A DNA stretch of 64,000 nucleotides, taken from Sulfitobacter guttiformis (lineage in GTDB: Bacteria; Pseudomonadota; Alphaproteobacteria; Rhodobacterales; Rhodobacteraceae). Both the position numbers and the translations under genes were made by a program. Under the pieces are notes generated by a model. It was not told the DNA's origin. It saw only the letters and a program-made list of their open reading frames with translations, and did no database searches. The first letter of the stretch is position 1. Each line of letters begins with the position of its first letter. The stretch lies in contig NZ_RAQK01000001.1 in assembly GCF_003610455.1 (NCBI RefSeq), forward strand, positions 868,001-932,000. The letters are read 5' to 3'. This document shows, in pieces, positions 36,031-46,206 of the stretch.

Positions 36031-37035
36031 ATGGCCGAAACACGCAAGACCAAGCTTTTGATCATCGGCTCCGGCCCCGCAGGATATACCGCCGGCGTCT
36101 ATGCAAGCCGCGCGATGCTTAATCCTATCCTGGTGCAAGGGATTGAGCCAGGAGGTCAACTGACCACGACGACAGAGGTTGAAAACTGGCCCGGTGATAC
36201 CGAAGTACAAGGCCCCGATCTGATGGTCCGTATGGAAGCACATGCAAAGGCCATGGGAACCGAGATCATTGGTGACATTATTACAAACCTCGATCTGTCC
36301 AAGCGCCCCTTTGTGGCCACCGGTGACAGCGGCACAGAATATGTAGCCGATGCCGTTATCCTCGCCACGGGCGCCCGCGCCAAATGGCTGGGGCTGGAGA
36401 GTGAAGAAAAATTCAAAGGCTTCGGGGTTTCGGCCTGTGCAACATGTGACGGATTTTTCTACCGCGGTCAGGAGATTGTCGTCATCGGCGGCGGCAACAC
36501 TGCGGTCGAGGAAGCGCTGTTCCTGACAAACTTTGCCTCCAAGGTGACACTGGTGCACCGCCGCGACGAATTGCGCGCCGAAAAAATCCTCATAGACCGC
36601 CTCGAGAAAAACCCAAAAATCGTCCCGATGTGGTTCAACCAACTCGATGAAGTTTACGGCACTGACAGCCCCTTGGGCGTCGAAGGCATCAAGGTCAAAA
36701 ACACACAGACGGGCGAGATTACGGATATTCCGTGCAAGGGTGTGTTTGTCGCCATCGGCCACGCGCCCGCAAACGAGTTGGTTAAGGACAAGCTTGAAAC
36801 CCATATGGGTGGATATGTTGTAACCAAACCCGACAGCACCGAAACATCCATACCGGGTGTATTTGCAGCAGGTGACCTGACTGATCACAAGTACCGTCAG
36901 GCAGTTACCAGCGCCGGCATGGGCTGCATGGCCGCCCTCGAAGCAGAGCGTTTTCTGGCAGAAGTCGGTGATGATGCGGGCAAGGATATGTCCCTGCCCC
37001 TCGGCTACGGGGCCGTAGTGGATGAAGATGCCTAA
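36031..37035 (+). CDS. trxB: Thioredoxin reductase
   Basis: NADPH-dependent flavoprotein that reduces thioredoxin. It has 334 residues. The FAD motif [16 protein letters not shown], the redox pair Cys136/Cys139 in CATCDG, the NADPH motif [10 protein letters not shown] and the C-terminal [13 protein letters not shown] segment are all intact. AAGGG precedes the ATG. Preceded by two short ORFs and the divergent Lrp-type regulator. Confidence 0.97.
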   Translation: MAETRKTKLLIIGSGPAGYTAGVYASRAMLNPILVQGIEPGGQLTTTTEVENWPGDTEVQGPDLMVRMEAHAKAMGTEIIGDIITNLDLSKRPFVATGDSGTEYVADAVILATGARAKWLGLESEEKFKGFGVSACATCDGFFYRGQEIVVIGGGNTAVEEALFLTNFASKVTLVHRRDELRAEKILIDRLEKNPKIVPMWFNQLDEVYGTDSPLGVEGIKVKNTQTGEITDIPCKGVFVAIGHAPANELVKDKLETHMGGYVVTKPDSTETSIPGVFAAGDLTDHKYRQAVTSAGMGCMAALEAERFLAEVGDDAGKDMSLPLGYGAVVDEDA

Positions 37036-37046
37036 GGGATGAATCG

Positions 37047-37102
37047 GGGGCGCAGACGGCAAATCCGGCGAAACAACGCCGGTGATCTCTAAATTGCGCC
37101 CC
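37047..37102 (+). terminator. Two-armed hairpin after trxB
   Basis: Outer GGGGCGC/GCGCCCC arms enclose an inner CCGGCG/CGCCGG hairpin. The 3' side has CCTTCT, not a long T-run. Probably the trxB transcript end. Confidence 0.5.
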
Positions 37103-37218
37103 TTCTGTGCGGTAGAACCCTACAATTCGGCCTGCGCAGGCTTGATTTATGTGCATTCCGGACGTTAGGACGATCGCATAGACGGACTTAACCCGATTTC
37201 CAAAAAAAGAGATATGGC

Positions 37219-38931
37219 ATGACCAGCGCAAACCTTGCACCGATCCCAGAACTTTACGTGTCCTACGATTCTGCCCAAAAGCTCAAGAACGAGGCCGCCA
37301 GTCTGGTCAGTCATGATCTGACTCCTCGCCAGATTTGCGACCTCGAGCTATTGATGAACGGTGGCTTTAATCCGCTCAAAGGCTTTTTGTCCGAAGCCGA
37401 TTACGATGGTGTTGTCGAGAACATGCGCCTTGCCGATGGTAGCTTGTGGCCGATGCCTATCACTCTTGACGTTTCCGAGGAATTTGCGGGCAAGCTCGAA
37501 ATCGGTCAGGACATTGCACTGCGTGATCAGGAAGGTGTGATCCTTGCCACCATGACTGTCACCGACAGCTGGACGCCGAACAAAGCACGCGAAGCTGAAA
37601 AAGTGTTCGGCGCCGATGACGATGCGCACCCCGCCGTCAACTACCTGCACAATCAAGCCGGTAAAGTATATCTTGGCGGTCCGGTCACCGGCATTCAGCA
37701 GCCTGTGCATTATGATTTCAAATCACGCCGCGACACTCCCAATGAGCTGCGCGCCTATTTCCGCAAAATGGGCTGGCGCAAGGTTGTCGCCTTCCAGACC
37801 CGCAACCCGCTGCACCGCGCGCATCAGGAACTGACGTTCCGCGCCGCACGCGAAGCACAGGCGAACCTGCTGATCCACCCCGTTGTCGGCCTGACTAAAC
37901 CGGGCGATGTCGATCACTTCACCCGCGTGCGCTGCTATGAGGCGGTCCTTGACCAGTACCCACAAGCAACGACATCCATGTCCTTACTCAATCTCGCAAT
38001 GCGCATGGCCGGTCCGCGCGAGGCGGTTTGGCACGGCCTGATCCGCAAAAACCACGGCTGCACCCACTTCATCGTGGGGCGCGATCACGCAGGCCCCGGC
38101 AACAACTCCAAGGGCGAAGACTTCTACGGACCCTATGATGCTCAGGACCTGTTCCGGACCCATCAAGAAGAAATGGGTATCGAGATGGTTGATTTCAAAC
38201 ACATGGTCTGGGTGGCAGAGCGTGCCCAGTATGAGGCCATGGACGAAATCAAAGATAAAGATGACGTCACCATCCTCAACATCTCCGGCACCGAGTTGCG
38301 CCGCCGCCTACAGGAAGGTCTGGAAATCCCCGAGTGGTTCTCCTTCCCCGAAGTCGTAACCGAACTGCGCCGCACCAAGCCACCGCGTAACAAGCAGGGC
38401 TTTACTGTCTTCTTCACCGGCTTCTCCGGTTCCGGGAAATCCACAATTGCGAACGCACTTATGGTGAAGCTGATGGAGCAGGGCGGCCGTCCTGTAACCC
38501 TTCTGGACGGCGACGTTGTGCGCAAAAACCTCAGCTCCGAACTGGGATTTAGCAAAGAACACCGCGACCTCAACATCCGCCGCATCGGCTATGTTGCGTC
38601 CGAGATCACTAAAAACGGCGGCATCGCTATTTGTGCGCCCATCGCGCCATACGCAACGACACGTCGCGCGGTACGCGAAGACGTAGAGCAGTTTGGCGCA
38701 TTTGTCGAAATCCACGTCGCCACTACGATCGAAGAGTGCGAGCGCCGCGACCGCAAGGGCCTATACAAGCTCGCCCGCGAAGGCAAAATCAAGGAGTTCA
38801 CAGGGATTTCAGACCCCTACGACGTTCCTGCAAATCCTGAACTGAGCGTAGAGACAGAGATCGTTGATGTAGATAACTGCGCCCATCAGGTTCTGCTCAA
38901 ACTGGAATCCATGGGTCTGATCAAAGCTTGA
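37219..38931 (+). CDS. Bifunctional sulfate adenylyltransferase / adenylylsulfate kinase
   Basis: A 570-residue fusion that makes APS from sulfate and ATP, then PAPS. The N-terminal ATP sulfurylase is the monomeric Sat type: QTRNPLHRAHQEL places the HxxH-like motif at His199 and His202. The linker near 385-394 leads to an APS kinase with P-loop GFSGSGKST (residues 401-409) and the later SDPYD region. This Sat-CysC layout replaces the CysDN/CysC system of enterobacteria. AAAAAGAGATAT lies before the ATG. Confidence 0.95.
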   Translation: MTSANLAPIPELYVSYDSAQKLKNEAASLVSHDLTPRQICDLELLMNGGFNPLKGFLSEADYDGVVENMRLADGSLWPMPITLDVSEEFAGKLEIGQDIALRDQEGVILATMTVTDSWTPNKAREAEKVFGADDDAHPAVNYLHNQAGKVYLGGPVTGIQQPVHYDFKSRRDTPNELRAYFRKMGWRKVVAFQTRNPLHRAHQELTFRAAREAQANLLIHPVVGLTKPGDVDHFTRVRCYEAVLDQYPQATTSMSLLNLAMRMAGPREAVWHGLIRKNHGCTHFIVGRDHAGPGNNSKGEDFYGPYDAQDLFRTHQEEMGIEMVDFKHMVWVAERAQYEAMDEIKDKDDVTILNISGTELRRRLQEGLEIPEWFSFPEVVTELRRTKPPRNKQGFTVFFTGFSGSGKSTIANALMVKLMEQGGRPVTLLDGDVVRKNLSSELGFSKEHRDLNIRRIGYVASEITKNGGIAICAPIAPYATTRRAVREDVEQFGAFVEIHVATTIEECERRDRKGLYKLAREGKIKEFTGISDPYDVPANPELSVETEIVDVDNCAHQVLLKLESMGLIKA

Positions 38932-38950
38932 TCAGCTGACGACGCACAAA

Positions 38951-38990
38951 CAAAGAATGCCAGCCTTGCGGGGCTGGCATTCTTTGTTTT
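38951..38990 (+). terminator. Intrinsic terminator of the sulfate-activation gene
   Basis: A perfect 15-bp stem (CAAAGAATGCCAGCC with its complement), 6-nt loop, followed by TTTT. Lies 19 nt past the stop codon. Confidence 0.9.
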
Positions 38991-39150
38991 CCAGTCGGTC
39001 ATGCAGTGTGGCCGCTTAACCGAATTATAATCTGTACCCATATTCCCACCTGCTGACTTAAAGCCATGCTCCCATGCAGCAAAAGCCGCTTTACGGTTCC
39101 ATCTGCGCCGACCGCATAAATCTGCATAAACGGGTTTTTATCTGCTTATG

Positions 39151-40023
39151 TTATTCCAGATGGGCCAACCCCGACATAACCAAGGCGCCCTGCCCTGACA
39201 CTTTGACCCCTGTAATTTCGTCCCTTGGTCCCAGGACCTCAACCCGCGCCTTCCCTGCGCGCCCCAAGCCGTGCCCCTGTTCAGCTGTAAAAATCGGCTC
39301 TTTGATCAGATCATTTGCCCACAGATACGCCGCCATACAGCCCGTTGCAGATCCGGTGAATGGATCCTCAGGCGGGCTGGGCGGCGCCATCAGAAGACGG
39401 CTAAATGTATCGCCATCCTGTGTCGCGCCCTCAAGGCAGACCCAAAATGGCTCCATGACATCAGTGATTTTCAAGCCTTGGGCGGTGGCGTAATCAGCCA
39501 GCGCCCGCTGATCCAGTGTTGCCCGTGCCAGTGTCGCACGGTCGCGCACCAAAGTGATGCAAAAAGGTAATCCAGTCGAAACAATTTGAGGCGGGTGTAC
39601 GATATCAGAAGCCTTAAGCCCGCCCACAGCCGCTACCAGCCCCGCATCGACCGTCGCGCCAAATTCGGGTCTGTTCTGGGTCATCGTGACATAATCGCCC
39701 TGCACGCTCACAGGGACCAGACCTGCAGCTGTCTCCAGCACCAATGGCCCGTCAGTGATCATACCGCGTCGGCGCATCGCAACAACGGTGGCAACCGTCG
39801 GATGACCGGCAAAGGGTATCTCACGACTCGCCAGAAAATATCGCACACGAATATCGGCTACATCGGAGGGGCCGGTGAACGTACATTCCACCAGCGATGT
39901 CTCGCGGACATAGGCGCGGCAGACTGCTTCGGACAGCGCTGCACCACCGTGCACCACCGCGCAACCGTTGCCACCAAAGACACTACCGGTGAATGCGTCT
40001 ACCCAGTCAAATTCGAACGCCAT
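39151..40023 (-). CDS. PhzF-family isomerase-like protein
   Basis: A 290-residue protein of the PhzF/diaminopimelate-epimerase fold. The N-terminal FEFDWVDAFTGSVFGGNGCAVV and the C-terminal FTGSATGCMAAYLWAN parts carry family signatures. A real phenazine pathway is absent, so the name is only a fold label; many bacterial PhzF homologues have unknown isomerase activities. The ATG at 40023 has GGAGA 7 nt ahead; the longer frame upstream is rejected. Confidence 0.85.
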   Translation of the reverse strand: MAFEFDWVDAFTGSVFGGNGCAVVHGGAALSEAVCRAYVRETSLVECTFTGPSDVADIRVRYFLASREIPFAGHPTVATVVAMRRRGMITDGPLVLETAAGLVPVSVQGDYVTMTQNRPEFGATVDAGLVAAVGGLKASDIVHPPQIVSTGLPFCITLVRDRATLARATLDQRALADYATAQGLKITDVMEPFWVCLEGATQDGDTFSRLLMAPPSPPEDPFTGSATGCMAAYLWANDLIKEPIFTAEQGHGLGRAGKARVEVLGPRDEITGVKVSGQGALVMSGLAHLE

Positions 40024-40132
40024 ATCTTTCTCCAACACAAAAAGGGGCCGCATCCCTGCGACCCCTCAACATTCTGCACCTGATCCAGAGGGTCAAGGCG
40101 TTCTTCAAACCTGACCTCACAGATCGAGGAAA

Positions 40133-40354
40133 TTAGTGCACCAATACAGGTGCATAGTTATGCTCACGCGCCAGATCGAACGCAAGTTTGCGGTCACCTA
40201 CCAGTGCCAATTGCTGCCCGTCCGCATTGTGAACGGCATAGAGCTGTTCCAGACCTTCGGCCTGATCACGTACCTCGCGCGGAAGGTCAGTCACGGAAAT
40301 AGTCTTGACGTAAACGGTCCGGTCCGCCGGTCCTGTCATTTCTGTAGTCCCCAT
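40133..40354 (-). CDS. DUF1150-family protein
   Basis: A 73-residue protein (AVHNADGQQLALVGDRKLAFDLAREHNYAPVLVH at the C-terminus). DUF1150 proteins often sit directly downstream of small heat-shock genes in alphaproteobacteria, as here, 5 nt after hsp20. The function is unknown; co-regulation with heat shock is likely. Confidence 0.88.
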   Translation of the reverse strand: MGTTEMTGPADRTVYVKTISVTDLPREVRDQAEGLEQLYAVHNADGQQLALVGDRKLAFDLAREHNYAPVLVH

Positions 40355-40359
40355 ACTCT

Positions 40360-40773
40360 TTACCCCTTACGAATGTTAATGGTCTGAACGACCGTTTCAG
40401 GCTTGGCTTGGGTCAGGTCGACATGCAGCAGACCGTTCTCCATGAGAGCCTCACCCACTTCGACACCATCCGCCAACACAAAACTGCGCTGGAACTGGCG
40501 CCCAGCGATTCCGCGGTGCAAAAACACGCGGCCCTCGCTATCGTCATTTTGCCGACCGCGAATGACCAACTGACGGTCCTCTACAGTGATCGACAAATCA
40601 CCTTCCCCAAAACCGGCCACAGCAAGTGTGATGCGGTAGCTCCGCTCGGAGGTTTGTTCGATATTAAAGGGCGGATAGCCCTCATTGCCGGATTTGGCAC
40701 TGCGTTCCAGCACCCGCTCCAGCTGTTCAAATCCCAACATATGGGGATAAGAGGCAAGCGTTAGTTTCGTCAT
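40360..40773 (-). CDS. Small heat-shock protein (Hsp20/IbpA type)
   Basis: A 137-residue ATP-independent holdase. The alpha-crystallin domain runs about 35-130 (PFNIEQTSERSYRITLAVAGF, then GLLHVDLTQAKPE). The start at ATG 40773 gives the family-like MTKLTLASYPHMLGFEQLER; the open frame upstream is leader RNA. A sigma-32-type promoter (40841-40872) and a ROSE-like 5' UTR precede it. DUF1150 follows in the same operon. Confidence 0.93.
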   Translation of the reverse strand: MTKLTLASYPHMLGFEQLERVLERSAKSGNEGYPPFNIEQTSERSYRITLAVAGFGEGDLSITVEDRQLVIRGRQNDDSEGRVFLHRGIAGRQFQRSFVLADGVEVGEALMENGLLHVDLTQAKPETVVQTINIRKG

Positions 40774-40834
40774 TGTCCAGCCGTCCTTATAATAGCAAGC
40801 GACAGTCACGTGACGCCCCGTATTTGGCTGCGTC
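40774..40834 (-). promoter_or_regulatory. Candidate ROSE-type RNA thermometer in hsp20 leader
   Basis: The predicted leader of about 60 nt folds into a 5' hairpin (GTGACGC/GCGTCAC) followed by a short 3' hairpin in which TTGCT faces AGGA, the Shine-Dalgarno, across an ATTATA loop. TTGCT-AGGA, with its expected G-G mismatch, is the hallmark of ROSE elements that mask the ribosome site at low temperature. ROSE elements are well known before alphaproteobacterial small heat-shock genes. Confidence 0.5.
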
Positions 40835-40840
40835 ACATCC

Positions 40841-40872
40841 TAAATATGGGAGCGGCAAGCATTCCGCGCAAG
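40841..40872 (-). promoter_or_regulatory. Sigma-32 (RpoH)-type promoter of hsp20
   Basis: On the minus strand CTTG (complement of 40869-40872) is followed after 18 nt by CCCATATTTA (40841-40850), resembling the heat-shock consensus CTTG...CCCCATNT. It would start transcription about 60 nt before the hsp20 ATG. Confidence 0.55.
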
Positions 40873-40939
40873 GGCTATGCTAAAATCTCGTTACCGCTTA
40901 TGAGTAAACGCGCAATTGTTAATCAGAATCAGAGCACCC

Positions 40940-41164
40940 ATGAACGAACCAACAGATCTCTCCATGAAAAACGATGAGGTCCTGCGGGTCGAGCTCGAGA
41001 TTTTTCGCCGCGAGCACCGTGACCTGGACGAGGCCATCCGTGCGCTCAGCGAGCGCGGTGTCGCCGACCAGCTCACCCTGCAACGTCTCAAAAAGCGCAA
41101 ACTGCTGCTTAAAGACCGAATTGCACTGATCGAAGATCGCCTTACACCGGACATCACTGCCTAA
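40940..41164 (+). CDS. DUF465/YdcH-family small protein
   Basis: A 74-residue helical protein with a heptad-like Leu/Glu pattern (LRVELEIFRREHRDLDEAI, then LKKRKLLLKDRIALIED). Members of this family are very common in alphaproteobacteria and of unknown function. The ATG at 40940 is chosen over an upstream alternate start. It lies divergent from hsp20. Confidence 0.85.
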   Translation: MNEPTDLSMKNDEVLRVELEIFRREHRDLDEAIRALSERGVADQLTLQRLKKRKLLLKDRIALIEDRLTPDITA

Positions 41165-41302
41165 CGCTTCGCTCGCTTAGCTGCGTGCCGTGATTGCGAC
41201 ATCGGCACTTGTCAGCAAAGTTTGGCGCCTTCCCCACATTGCCCCGCCCGACCTTATGGCTATAATGTACGCTTAATCTCCCGACGCAAAGGCCGCAGCG
41301 CT

Positions 41303-41791
41303 ATGAGCACTCCACCCGTTGGCATCATCATGGGTTCCCAGTCGGACTGGCCCACCCTGCGCGAAGCAGCGACCCTGCTTGACGAGCTTGGCATCCCCTA
41401 CGAAGCGCGAATCGTCTCTGCGCACCGCACCCCCGACCGGTTGTGGGAATACGGAAAAACAGCAGTGGATCGTGGCCTGCACGTGATCATCGCAGGAGCC
41501 GGCGGGGCGGCGCATTTGCCAGGCATGATGGCTTCCAAAACCCGCGTGCCGGTGATTGGCGTACCCGTGCTGACCAAAGCGCTGTCGGGTGTCGACAGCC
41601 TCTATTCCATTTTGCAAATGCCCAAAGGCTTCCCTGTCGCGACCATGGCCATCGGTGCACCCGGCGCTGCGAATGCCGCGCTCATGGCGGCGGGCATTCT
41701 CGCGCTCAACGATCCCGCACTTGCCGTGCGCCTCGATGCGTGGCGCGCTGCCCTTTCCGCCTCTATACCCGAAAGCCCGACTGATGACTGA
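41303..41791 (+). CDS. purE: N5-carboxyaminoimidazole ribonucleotide mutase
   Basis: Class I PurE, converts N5-CAIR to CAIR in purine synthesis. It has 162 residues. [10 protein letters not shown] and [12 protein letters not shown] and the [11 protein letters not shown] segment are intact. It starts at ATG 41303 after a non-family upstream extension of the frame. Overlaps purK by 8 nt. Confidence 0.96.
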   Translation: MSTPPVGIIMGSQSDWPTLREAATLLDELGIPYEARIVSAHRTPDRLWEYGKTAVDRGLHVIIAGAGGAAHLPGMMASKTRVPVIGVPVLTKALSGVDSLYSILQMPKGFPVATMAIGAPGAANAALMAAGILALNDPALAVRLDAWRAALSASIPESPTDD

Positions 41792-42851
41792 TCCTCTGCC
41801 CACGGGCGCAACCATCGGTATTCTGGGCGGTGGCCAGTTGGGCCGCATGCTCAGTGTCGCCGCTGCCCGTCTTGGCCTGCGCACCCATATCTACGAGCCG
41901 GGCAGCAATCCTCCCGCCGCCGATGTAGCCCATGCCGTGACGACCGCGCCGTATGACGATGTAAAAGCACTCACAGCTTTTGCCAATTCGGTCGATCTTG
42001 TGACTTATGAGTTCGAAAATATACCTACAGAAGCGCTCGATATCATCGAGGCTATTACACCCATTCACCCCAACAGGCGCGCCCTTGGCACCTCGCAGGA
42101 TCGTCTGGTTGAAAAGAATTTCCTCCAAGACATCGGCCTGAAAGTGGCGCCCTTCGCCGACATCACCAATGACGCCAGCCTTGAAAGCGCGATTGCCAGC
42201 ATCGGCACGCCCGCAATCCTTAAAACCCGCCGCTTCGGCTATGACGGAAAGGGGCAATCGCGCCTGAACACGTCACAGGATGCAGCGACAGCGCTCGCTG
42301 ATATGGCAGGCGCACCTGCTATCCTTGAAGGTTTTGTTAATTTCAGTATTGAGATTTCGATCATCGCTGCGCGCAACCCACAAGGGCAAGTCGCCTGTTA
42401 TGACCCCGGGGAGAACATCCACCGCGACGGCATTCTACACACCACCACGGTTCCCGCAACGATCCCGTCACGCCTGCGCACTGATGCGGTCCTGCTGGCT
42501 GCGAAGATTCTCAATACGCTGGAATATGTGGGGGTTATGGGGGTTGAACTATTTGTCACACCCCAAGGCCTGATCGTGAACGAAATTGCCCCACGTGTGC
42601 ACAACTCAGGCCACTGGACCCAAAACGGCTGTGCAGTGGACCAGTTCGAGCAGCATATTCGGGCAATTGCGGGATGGCCTTTGGGCGACGGCGGCCGTCA
42701 TTCGGATGTGGTGATGGAAAACCTGATCGGTGCCGATATGGATAAAGTACCGGCACTCGCAAAGGAACCTAACTGCGCCGTGCATCTCTATGGCAAAGTC
42801 GAGACAAAGGCGGGCCGCAAAATGGGTCACGTCAACCGTATCAAAAGCTGA
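41784..42851 (+). CDS. purK: N5-carboxyaminoimidazole ribonucleotide synthase
   Basis: ATP-grasp ligase that carboxylates AIR with bicarbonate. It has 355 residues. The N-terminal [12 protein letters not shown] and the downstream [13 protein letters not shown] motif are typical. The ATG lies inside purE (8-nt overlap), so the two are translated together. The substrate of PurE is thereby channelled. Confidence 0.96.
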   Translation: MTDPLPTGATIGILGGGQLGRMLSVAAARLGLRTHIYEPGSNPPAADVAHAVTTAPYDDVKALTAFANSVDLVTYEFENIPTEALDIIEAITPIHPNRRALGTSQDRLVEKNFLQDIGLKVAPFADITNDASLESAIASIGTPAILKTRRFGYDGKGQSRLNTSQDAATALADMAGAPAILEGFVNFSIEISIIAARNPQGQVACYDPGENIHRDGILHTTTVPATIPSRLRTDAVLLAAKILNTLEYVGVMGVELFVTPQGLIVNEIAPRVHNSGHWTQNGCAVDQFEQHIRAIAGWPLGDGGRHSDVVMENLIGADMDKVPALAKEPNCAVHLYGKVETKAGRKMGHVNRIKS

Positions 42852-42866
42852 TCATTCGAGAGTTGC

Positions 42867-44009
42867 TCAGCCCATAAACCGCGCTGCGATCTCGCCTGTC
42901 ATATAGCTTACACGACCCTGCACCAGCGTGGCCGCGACCCTTAGGCTTGACCGCTCCAACACCACCATATCCGCCCGCTTTCCCACGCTAAGCTCGCCGC
43001 GGTCTGACAGTCCCAAGACAGCTGCCGGACCGCCGGAGACCAGCGACCAAGCGCCCTTCAAATCCCGCATCCCGTTTTGCCACATCATCAACGCAGCGCG
43101 CCGCGCACTTGGGTAATGATAGTCAGAGGCCAGCGCATCGCAGTATCCCATTGATATGAGATCAACAGCCGAGACATTCAGATTGTGGGAACCGCCCCGG
43201 ACGACGTTAGGGGACCCCATAACGACAATGCCGCCGGCATCCGCTGTTGCCTCCGCCGCCTCGAGCGTCTCGGGGAACTCGGCGACCTTGACGCCCCGCG
43301 CGGCCCATACTGCCCGCTGTGCGGCAGTGCTGTCATCATGGCTGCCCATAACAATACCGCGCTTACCCAGTTGCGCACACAGCCAGTCGAGAGCTGCGGG
43401 CACTTCGTCACTTTCGGCTTCCAGCGCCTGCATCAATGCCAGATGTGCCTCGGGACTGCGCCGCGCCTTGAGTGCTTGGGATACAAGCCTGCGCGGCTGC
43501 ACTCCGGCTTGTAACCGGTCGTGCGGTAAATGATCATTGAAGACGATGTATCGCAGTCCCCAGTCCGACATTCGGTCCGGCAACTCATCATAAAAATCAA
43601 GCATGTGCGTCTCGAACCGCAATTGCCCGCGTAGATCTGTTACCATCGAAGGGGCAACATCACGCAAATGCGAAAACACCTGTTCAGCAAATTCATAGCT
43701 GCGCACGCCCCCTTCCCAGCTTATAAACTGTGCCAGTGTTGCAGTCGTGATCCCATTTGCCGCCAGTTCGGCTTCGACCGCGATGAGGCCCTCGGCCATC
43801 TGTTTCATCGCGCCGCGACGCGGGGCCAGATGCCGTTCAAAACCGTCTCCGTGGACATCGACAATGCCCGGCAATACGAGGTAGCCGGACAAGTCGACGC
43901 TGCGGCCAACGGGGCCATCCACGATTACACCCTGCGCAAAAGAAAGACCGTCGCGGTGAATACCCGCCGATCCAAGCACCTCAGCACCGGATAGATCAAG
44001 GTTTAACAT
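42867..44009 (-). CDS. phnM: PhnM-family phosphonate diphosphatase (orphan)
   Basis: Amidohydrolase-fold enzyme; PhnM removes pyrophosphate from ribose 1-phosphonate 5-triphosphate in the C-P lyase pathway. It has 380 residues from ATG 44009 (an upstream TTG gives 384). The metal-site motif [15 protein letters not shown] and the C-terminal ASDYHYPS segment are intact. Other phn genes (phnGHIJK) are not in the window, so it either works with a distant cluster or has another substrate. It overlaps the upstream lipase-like gene by 14 nt. Confidence 0.85.
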   Translation of the reverse strand: MLNLDLSGAEVLGSAGIHRDGLSFAQGVIVDGPVGRSVDLSGYLVLPGIVDVHGDGFERHLAPRRGAMKQMAEGLIAVEAELAANGITTATLAQFISWEGGVRSYEFAEQVFSHLRDVAPSMVTDLRGQLRFETHMLDFYDELPDRMSDWGLRYIVFNDHLPHDRLQAGVQPRRLVSQALKARRSPEAHLALMQALEAESDEVPAALDWLCAQLGKRGIVMGSHDDSTAAQRAVWAARGVKVAEFPETLEAAEATADAGGIVVMGSPNVVRGGSHNLNVSAVDLISMGYCDALASDYHYPSARRAALMMWQNGMRDLKGAWSLVSGGPAAVLGLSDRGELSVGKRADMVVLERSSLRVAATLVQGRVSYMTGEIAARFMG

Positions 44010-44772
44010 CAGGCCCCGCAATTCCGGGGAGACAGCCCCCCTCAGGGCAGCCCAGCTGATCGAGGACAGCGCCGAACAATGTCATATCCGCCTCGAATTT
44101 TCCGGTGCGCAGAAAAGAAATCGTCTGTGCGATCACTCTTGGATTATTCATCATAAAGGTATGCGTGACCGGCAGAACCAGATGTGCACTCATGCCTTTC
44201 ACACGGGTTGAATAAACAGCCACCTTGCCATCATCCTGCCCGGGGAGCAGCGACGAGAAATAGGGATTGAGCGATTGCGATCCAGCGATGACCCCGAGCT
44301 CGAAGTTTGCATCGGGAAGATTGCGGGGCAATGAAGTAGAACCGGTGCCCATTTGTAGACCCGCAGGACCGTTGATCCAGTCAAAGGCAATCACATCACG
44401 CAACTCGTCTACGATCTCGCTCCCCTGATTTGGCGGGCCCAACATCACTGCACGACCAACACGCTCGGCGCCGACATCAGCGACCCATTTGCGCAGTAAA
44501 ATCCCCCCCATGGAATGGGTCACAAAATCGACTTTCTCGGTCCCGCAGGCCGCAACAGCATCAGGCACCGTCTCCCGCGTCAGCTCCCCGATAGGTGCTT
44601 CCGTTGAGGGGTATCCCGGCCGGATAACGCGCCAGCCTTCAGCTTCCAGCGCGGCCTCCATCAGGGCAAAGGAGGTTTCGGTCCGCGCCAAGCCGTGCAA
44701 CAACACAACGCACCGCGCCTGCGCAGCACTTGCTGTTAAAAGCACAGCACATATGATCAGGGTAAGTCTCAT
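43996..44772 (-). CDS. Exported alpha/beta-hydrolase, lipase-like
   Basis: A 258-residue protein with a Sec signal ([19 protein letters not shown]). The oxyanion motif VLLHGLART and nucleophile elbow VTHSMGG precede a C-terminal His in [10 protein letters not shown]. Two Cys near the C-terminus (GCPEGGC) may form a disulfide in the periplasm. The topology resembles PGAP1-like or triacylglycerol lipases. Substrate unknown. Divergent from the NUDIX gene (72 nt between starts). Confidence 0.85.
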   Translation of the reverse strand: MRLTLIICAVLLTASAAQARCVVLLHGLARTETSFALMEAALEAEGWRVIRPGYPSTEAPIGELTRETVPDAVAACGTEKVDFVTHSMGGILLRKWVADVGAERVGRAVMLGPPNQGSEIVDELRDVIAFDWINGPAGLQMGTGSTSLPRNLPDANFELGVIAGSQSLNPYFSSLLPGQDDGKVAVYSTRVKGMSAHLVLPVTHTFMMNNPRVIAQTISFLRTGKFEADMTLFGAVLDQLGCPEGGCLPGIAGPDVKP

Positions 44773-44844
44773 GCGTTGCTGTCTAATCCCAATCGGCGCA
44801 GTTGTAATCCCCCATCGCGCCGTTGCGCAAAAAGGAGCGCATCC

Positions 44845-45303
44845 ATGACCCCCACCACACCCCCTCGCCTCGCTGTGCGCGCCATTATCCTACATGAAAA
44901 CCGACTCTTGTTGGTCAACGCCTGGCCGGCAGGAAAAAGCGATCTGATGTGCGCGCCTGGTGGCGGGGTCGAACGCGGCAGCTCGCTGCCCGACAATCTG
45001 ATACGCGAGGTATTTGAGGAAACCGGCCTACGGATCATTGTAGGACGCCCCTGCCTCGTGAACGAATTCCACGATCCGAAGGGCAGTTTCCATCAGGTGG
45101 ACGTCTACTTTTACTGTACTCTATCGGGTGCACCAACGCTTGATCACGACTGGCAGGATGTGGACGCGATTGTAACCGACCGTCGTTGGGTGACGCGGCA
45201 ACAAATGGCACACATACGCACCAAACCCGACAGTCTTGCCGCCGTGGCATGGCGCGATGCGGACGCGCCAATGTATGATCCGCTTGAGCCGCTTATCGTT
45301 TAG
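44845..45303 (+). CDS. NUDIX hydrolase
   Basis: A 152-residue pyrophosphohydrolase. The Nudix box is visible as [20 protein letters not shown], then TGL, with REVFEETG in the expected order. Preceded by AAAGGAG at 44831, which supports the ATG at 44845. Substrate unknown (nucleoside diphosphate derivative). It is convergent with the DMT transporter gene, overlapping by 11 nt. Confidence 0.88.
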   Translation: MTPTTPPRLAVRAIILHENRLLLVNAWPAGKSDLMCAPGGGVERGSSLPDNLIREVFEETGLRIIVGRPCLVNEFHDPKGSFHQVDVYFYCTLSGAPTLDHDWQDVDAIVTDRRWVTRQQMAHIRTKPDSLAAVAWRDADAPMYDPLEPLIV

Positions 45304-46123
45304 CGGTCACCGACCAGCCGATGCCGCCCACAACCAAGGCCGCTGCGATCATAACAATAGGCGTTACCACCTCCCCAAGCATGACAGCGCCTGCAATGAT
45401 GGCGATCACCGGCACGCTTAATTGGACTACCGCAGCCGTAGCCCCCTGCATTTGGCGTAAGACCGAATACCACAAAGCATAGCCTAGGCCGGACGTCACA
45501 GCGCCACACACAACCGCCAAGAACATTCCGGTCTGATCCGCCTCAAGCCCGCTTTTATAAAGCAGTACAGCAATGAGGGGCAGGCAGAGGATGAAATTGG
45601 CCCCTGTCGTCGCCAGCGGATCCGCTGCGGTGCGGCCCGCAATCGTGTAAGCAGCCCAACCGAGCCCCGCCAGACACATCAATGCAGCGCCTGCAGGATC
45701 GGTGACACTTTCCTCACCAGGCCATAGCACCAGCACCAGTCCGCAGAACGCCACACAAGCGCCCGTGACCTGCCGCGCCGTTGGCACCTGACCAGTGATC
45801 GCAGCATGACCAAACATCGTGATCTGCGTAACCCCGAACAGGATCAGCGCGCCCAGACCGGCATCGAGCGTCATATAGGCCATCGAAAAACCGACCATAT
45901 ATGCCGTCAAACTTACCGCACCCACGATCCGTACGCGCCGCAGCAGCGGCAGCGTGGCCCCACGCAAAAGCGCGATGCTGCCCAATGTCATCGCACCAGC
46001 AGCAACCCGCAGCACGGCAAAAGCACCGGGCCCGATATGGCCGCCTTCCACTGCCGCGCGTGTCAGAAGAGAGTTGGCGGCAAAGGCGCACATTGTAATG
46101 AGTGTTAGCAGGATCAATCGCAT
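45293..46123 (-). CDS. EamA/DMT-superfamily transporter
   Basis: A 276-residue inner-membrane protein with about nine to ten hydrophobic helices and two EamA repeats (MCAFAANSLLTRAAVEGG... and GLGWAAYTIAGRTAADP...). Family members export amino acids, nucleobases or drugs; the substrate cannot be told. The ATG at 46123 begins the first helix; the frame reads on upstream without hydrophobic residues. Confidence 0.88.
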   Translation of the reverse strand: MRLILLTLITMCAFAANSLLTRAAVEGGHIGPGAFAVLRVAAGAMTLGSIALLRGATLPLLRRVRIVGAVSLTAYMVGFSMAYMTLDAGLGALILFGVTQITMFGHAAITGQVPTARQVTGACVAFCGLVLVLWPGEESVTDPAGAALMCLAGLGWAAYTIAGRTAADPLATTGANFILCLPLIAVLLYKSGLEADQTGMFLAVVCGAVTSGLGYALWYSVLRQMQGATAAVVQLSVPVIAIIAGAVMLGEVVTPIVMIAAALVVGGIGWSVTAKR

Positions 46124-46206
46124 ACTTCCGCCTACCCCGCCGCCCCCACATAGCCAAGTCCTATTTGCCCGCAGGGCAACCCCACTCAAGTTCTTGCACC
46201 AAGCAT

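Noticed and set aside
35923..37062. A long open frame antisense to trxB
   Set aside because: It overlaps trxB completely and encodes no recognisable domain; typical antisense artefact.
39151..40023. Phenazine biosynthesis
   Set aside because: The PhzF-like protein is a lone fold relative; no other phz genes occur, so no such pathway is implied.
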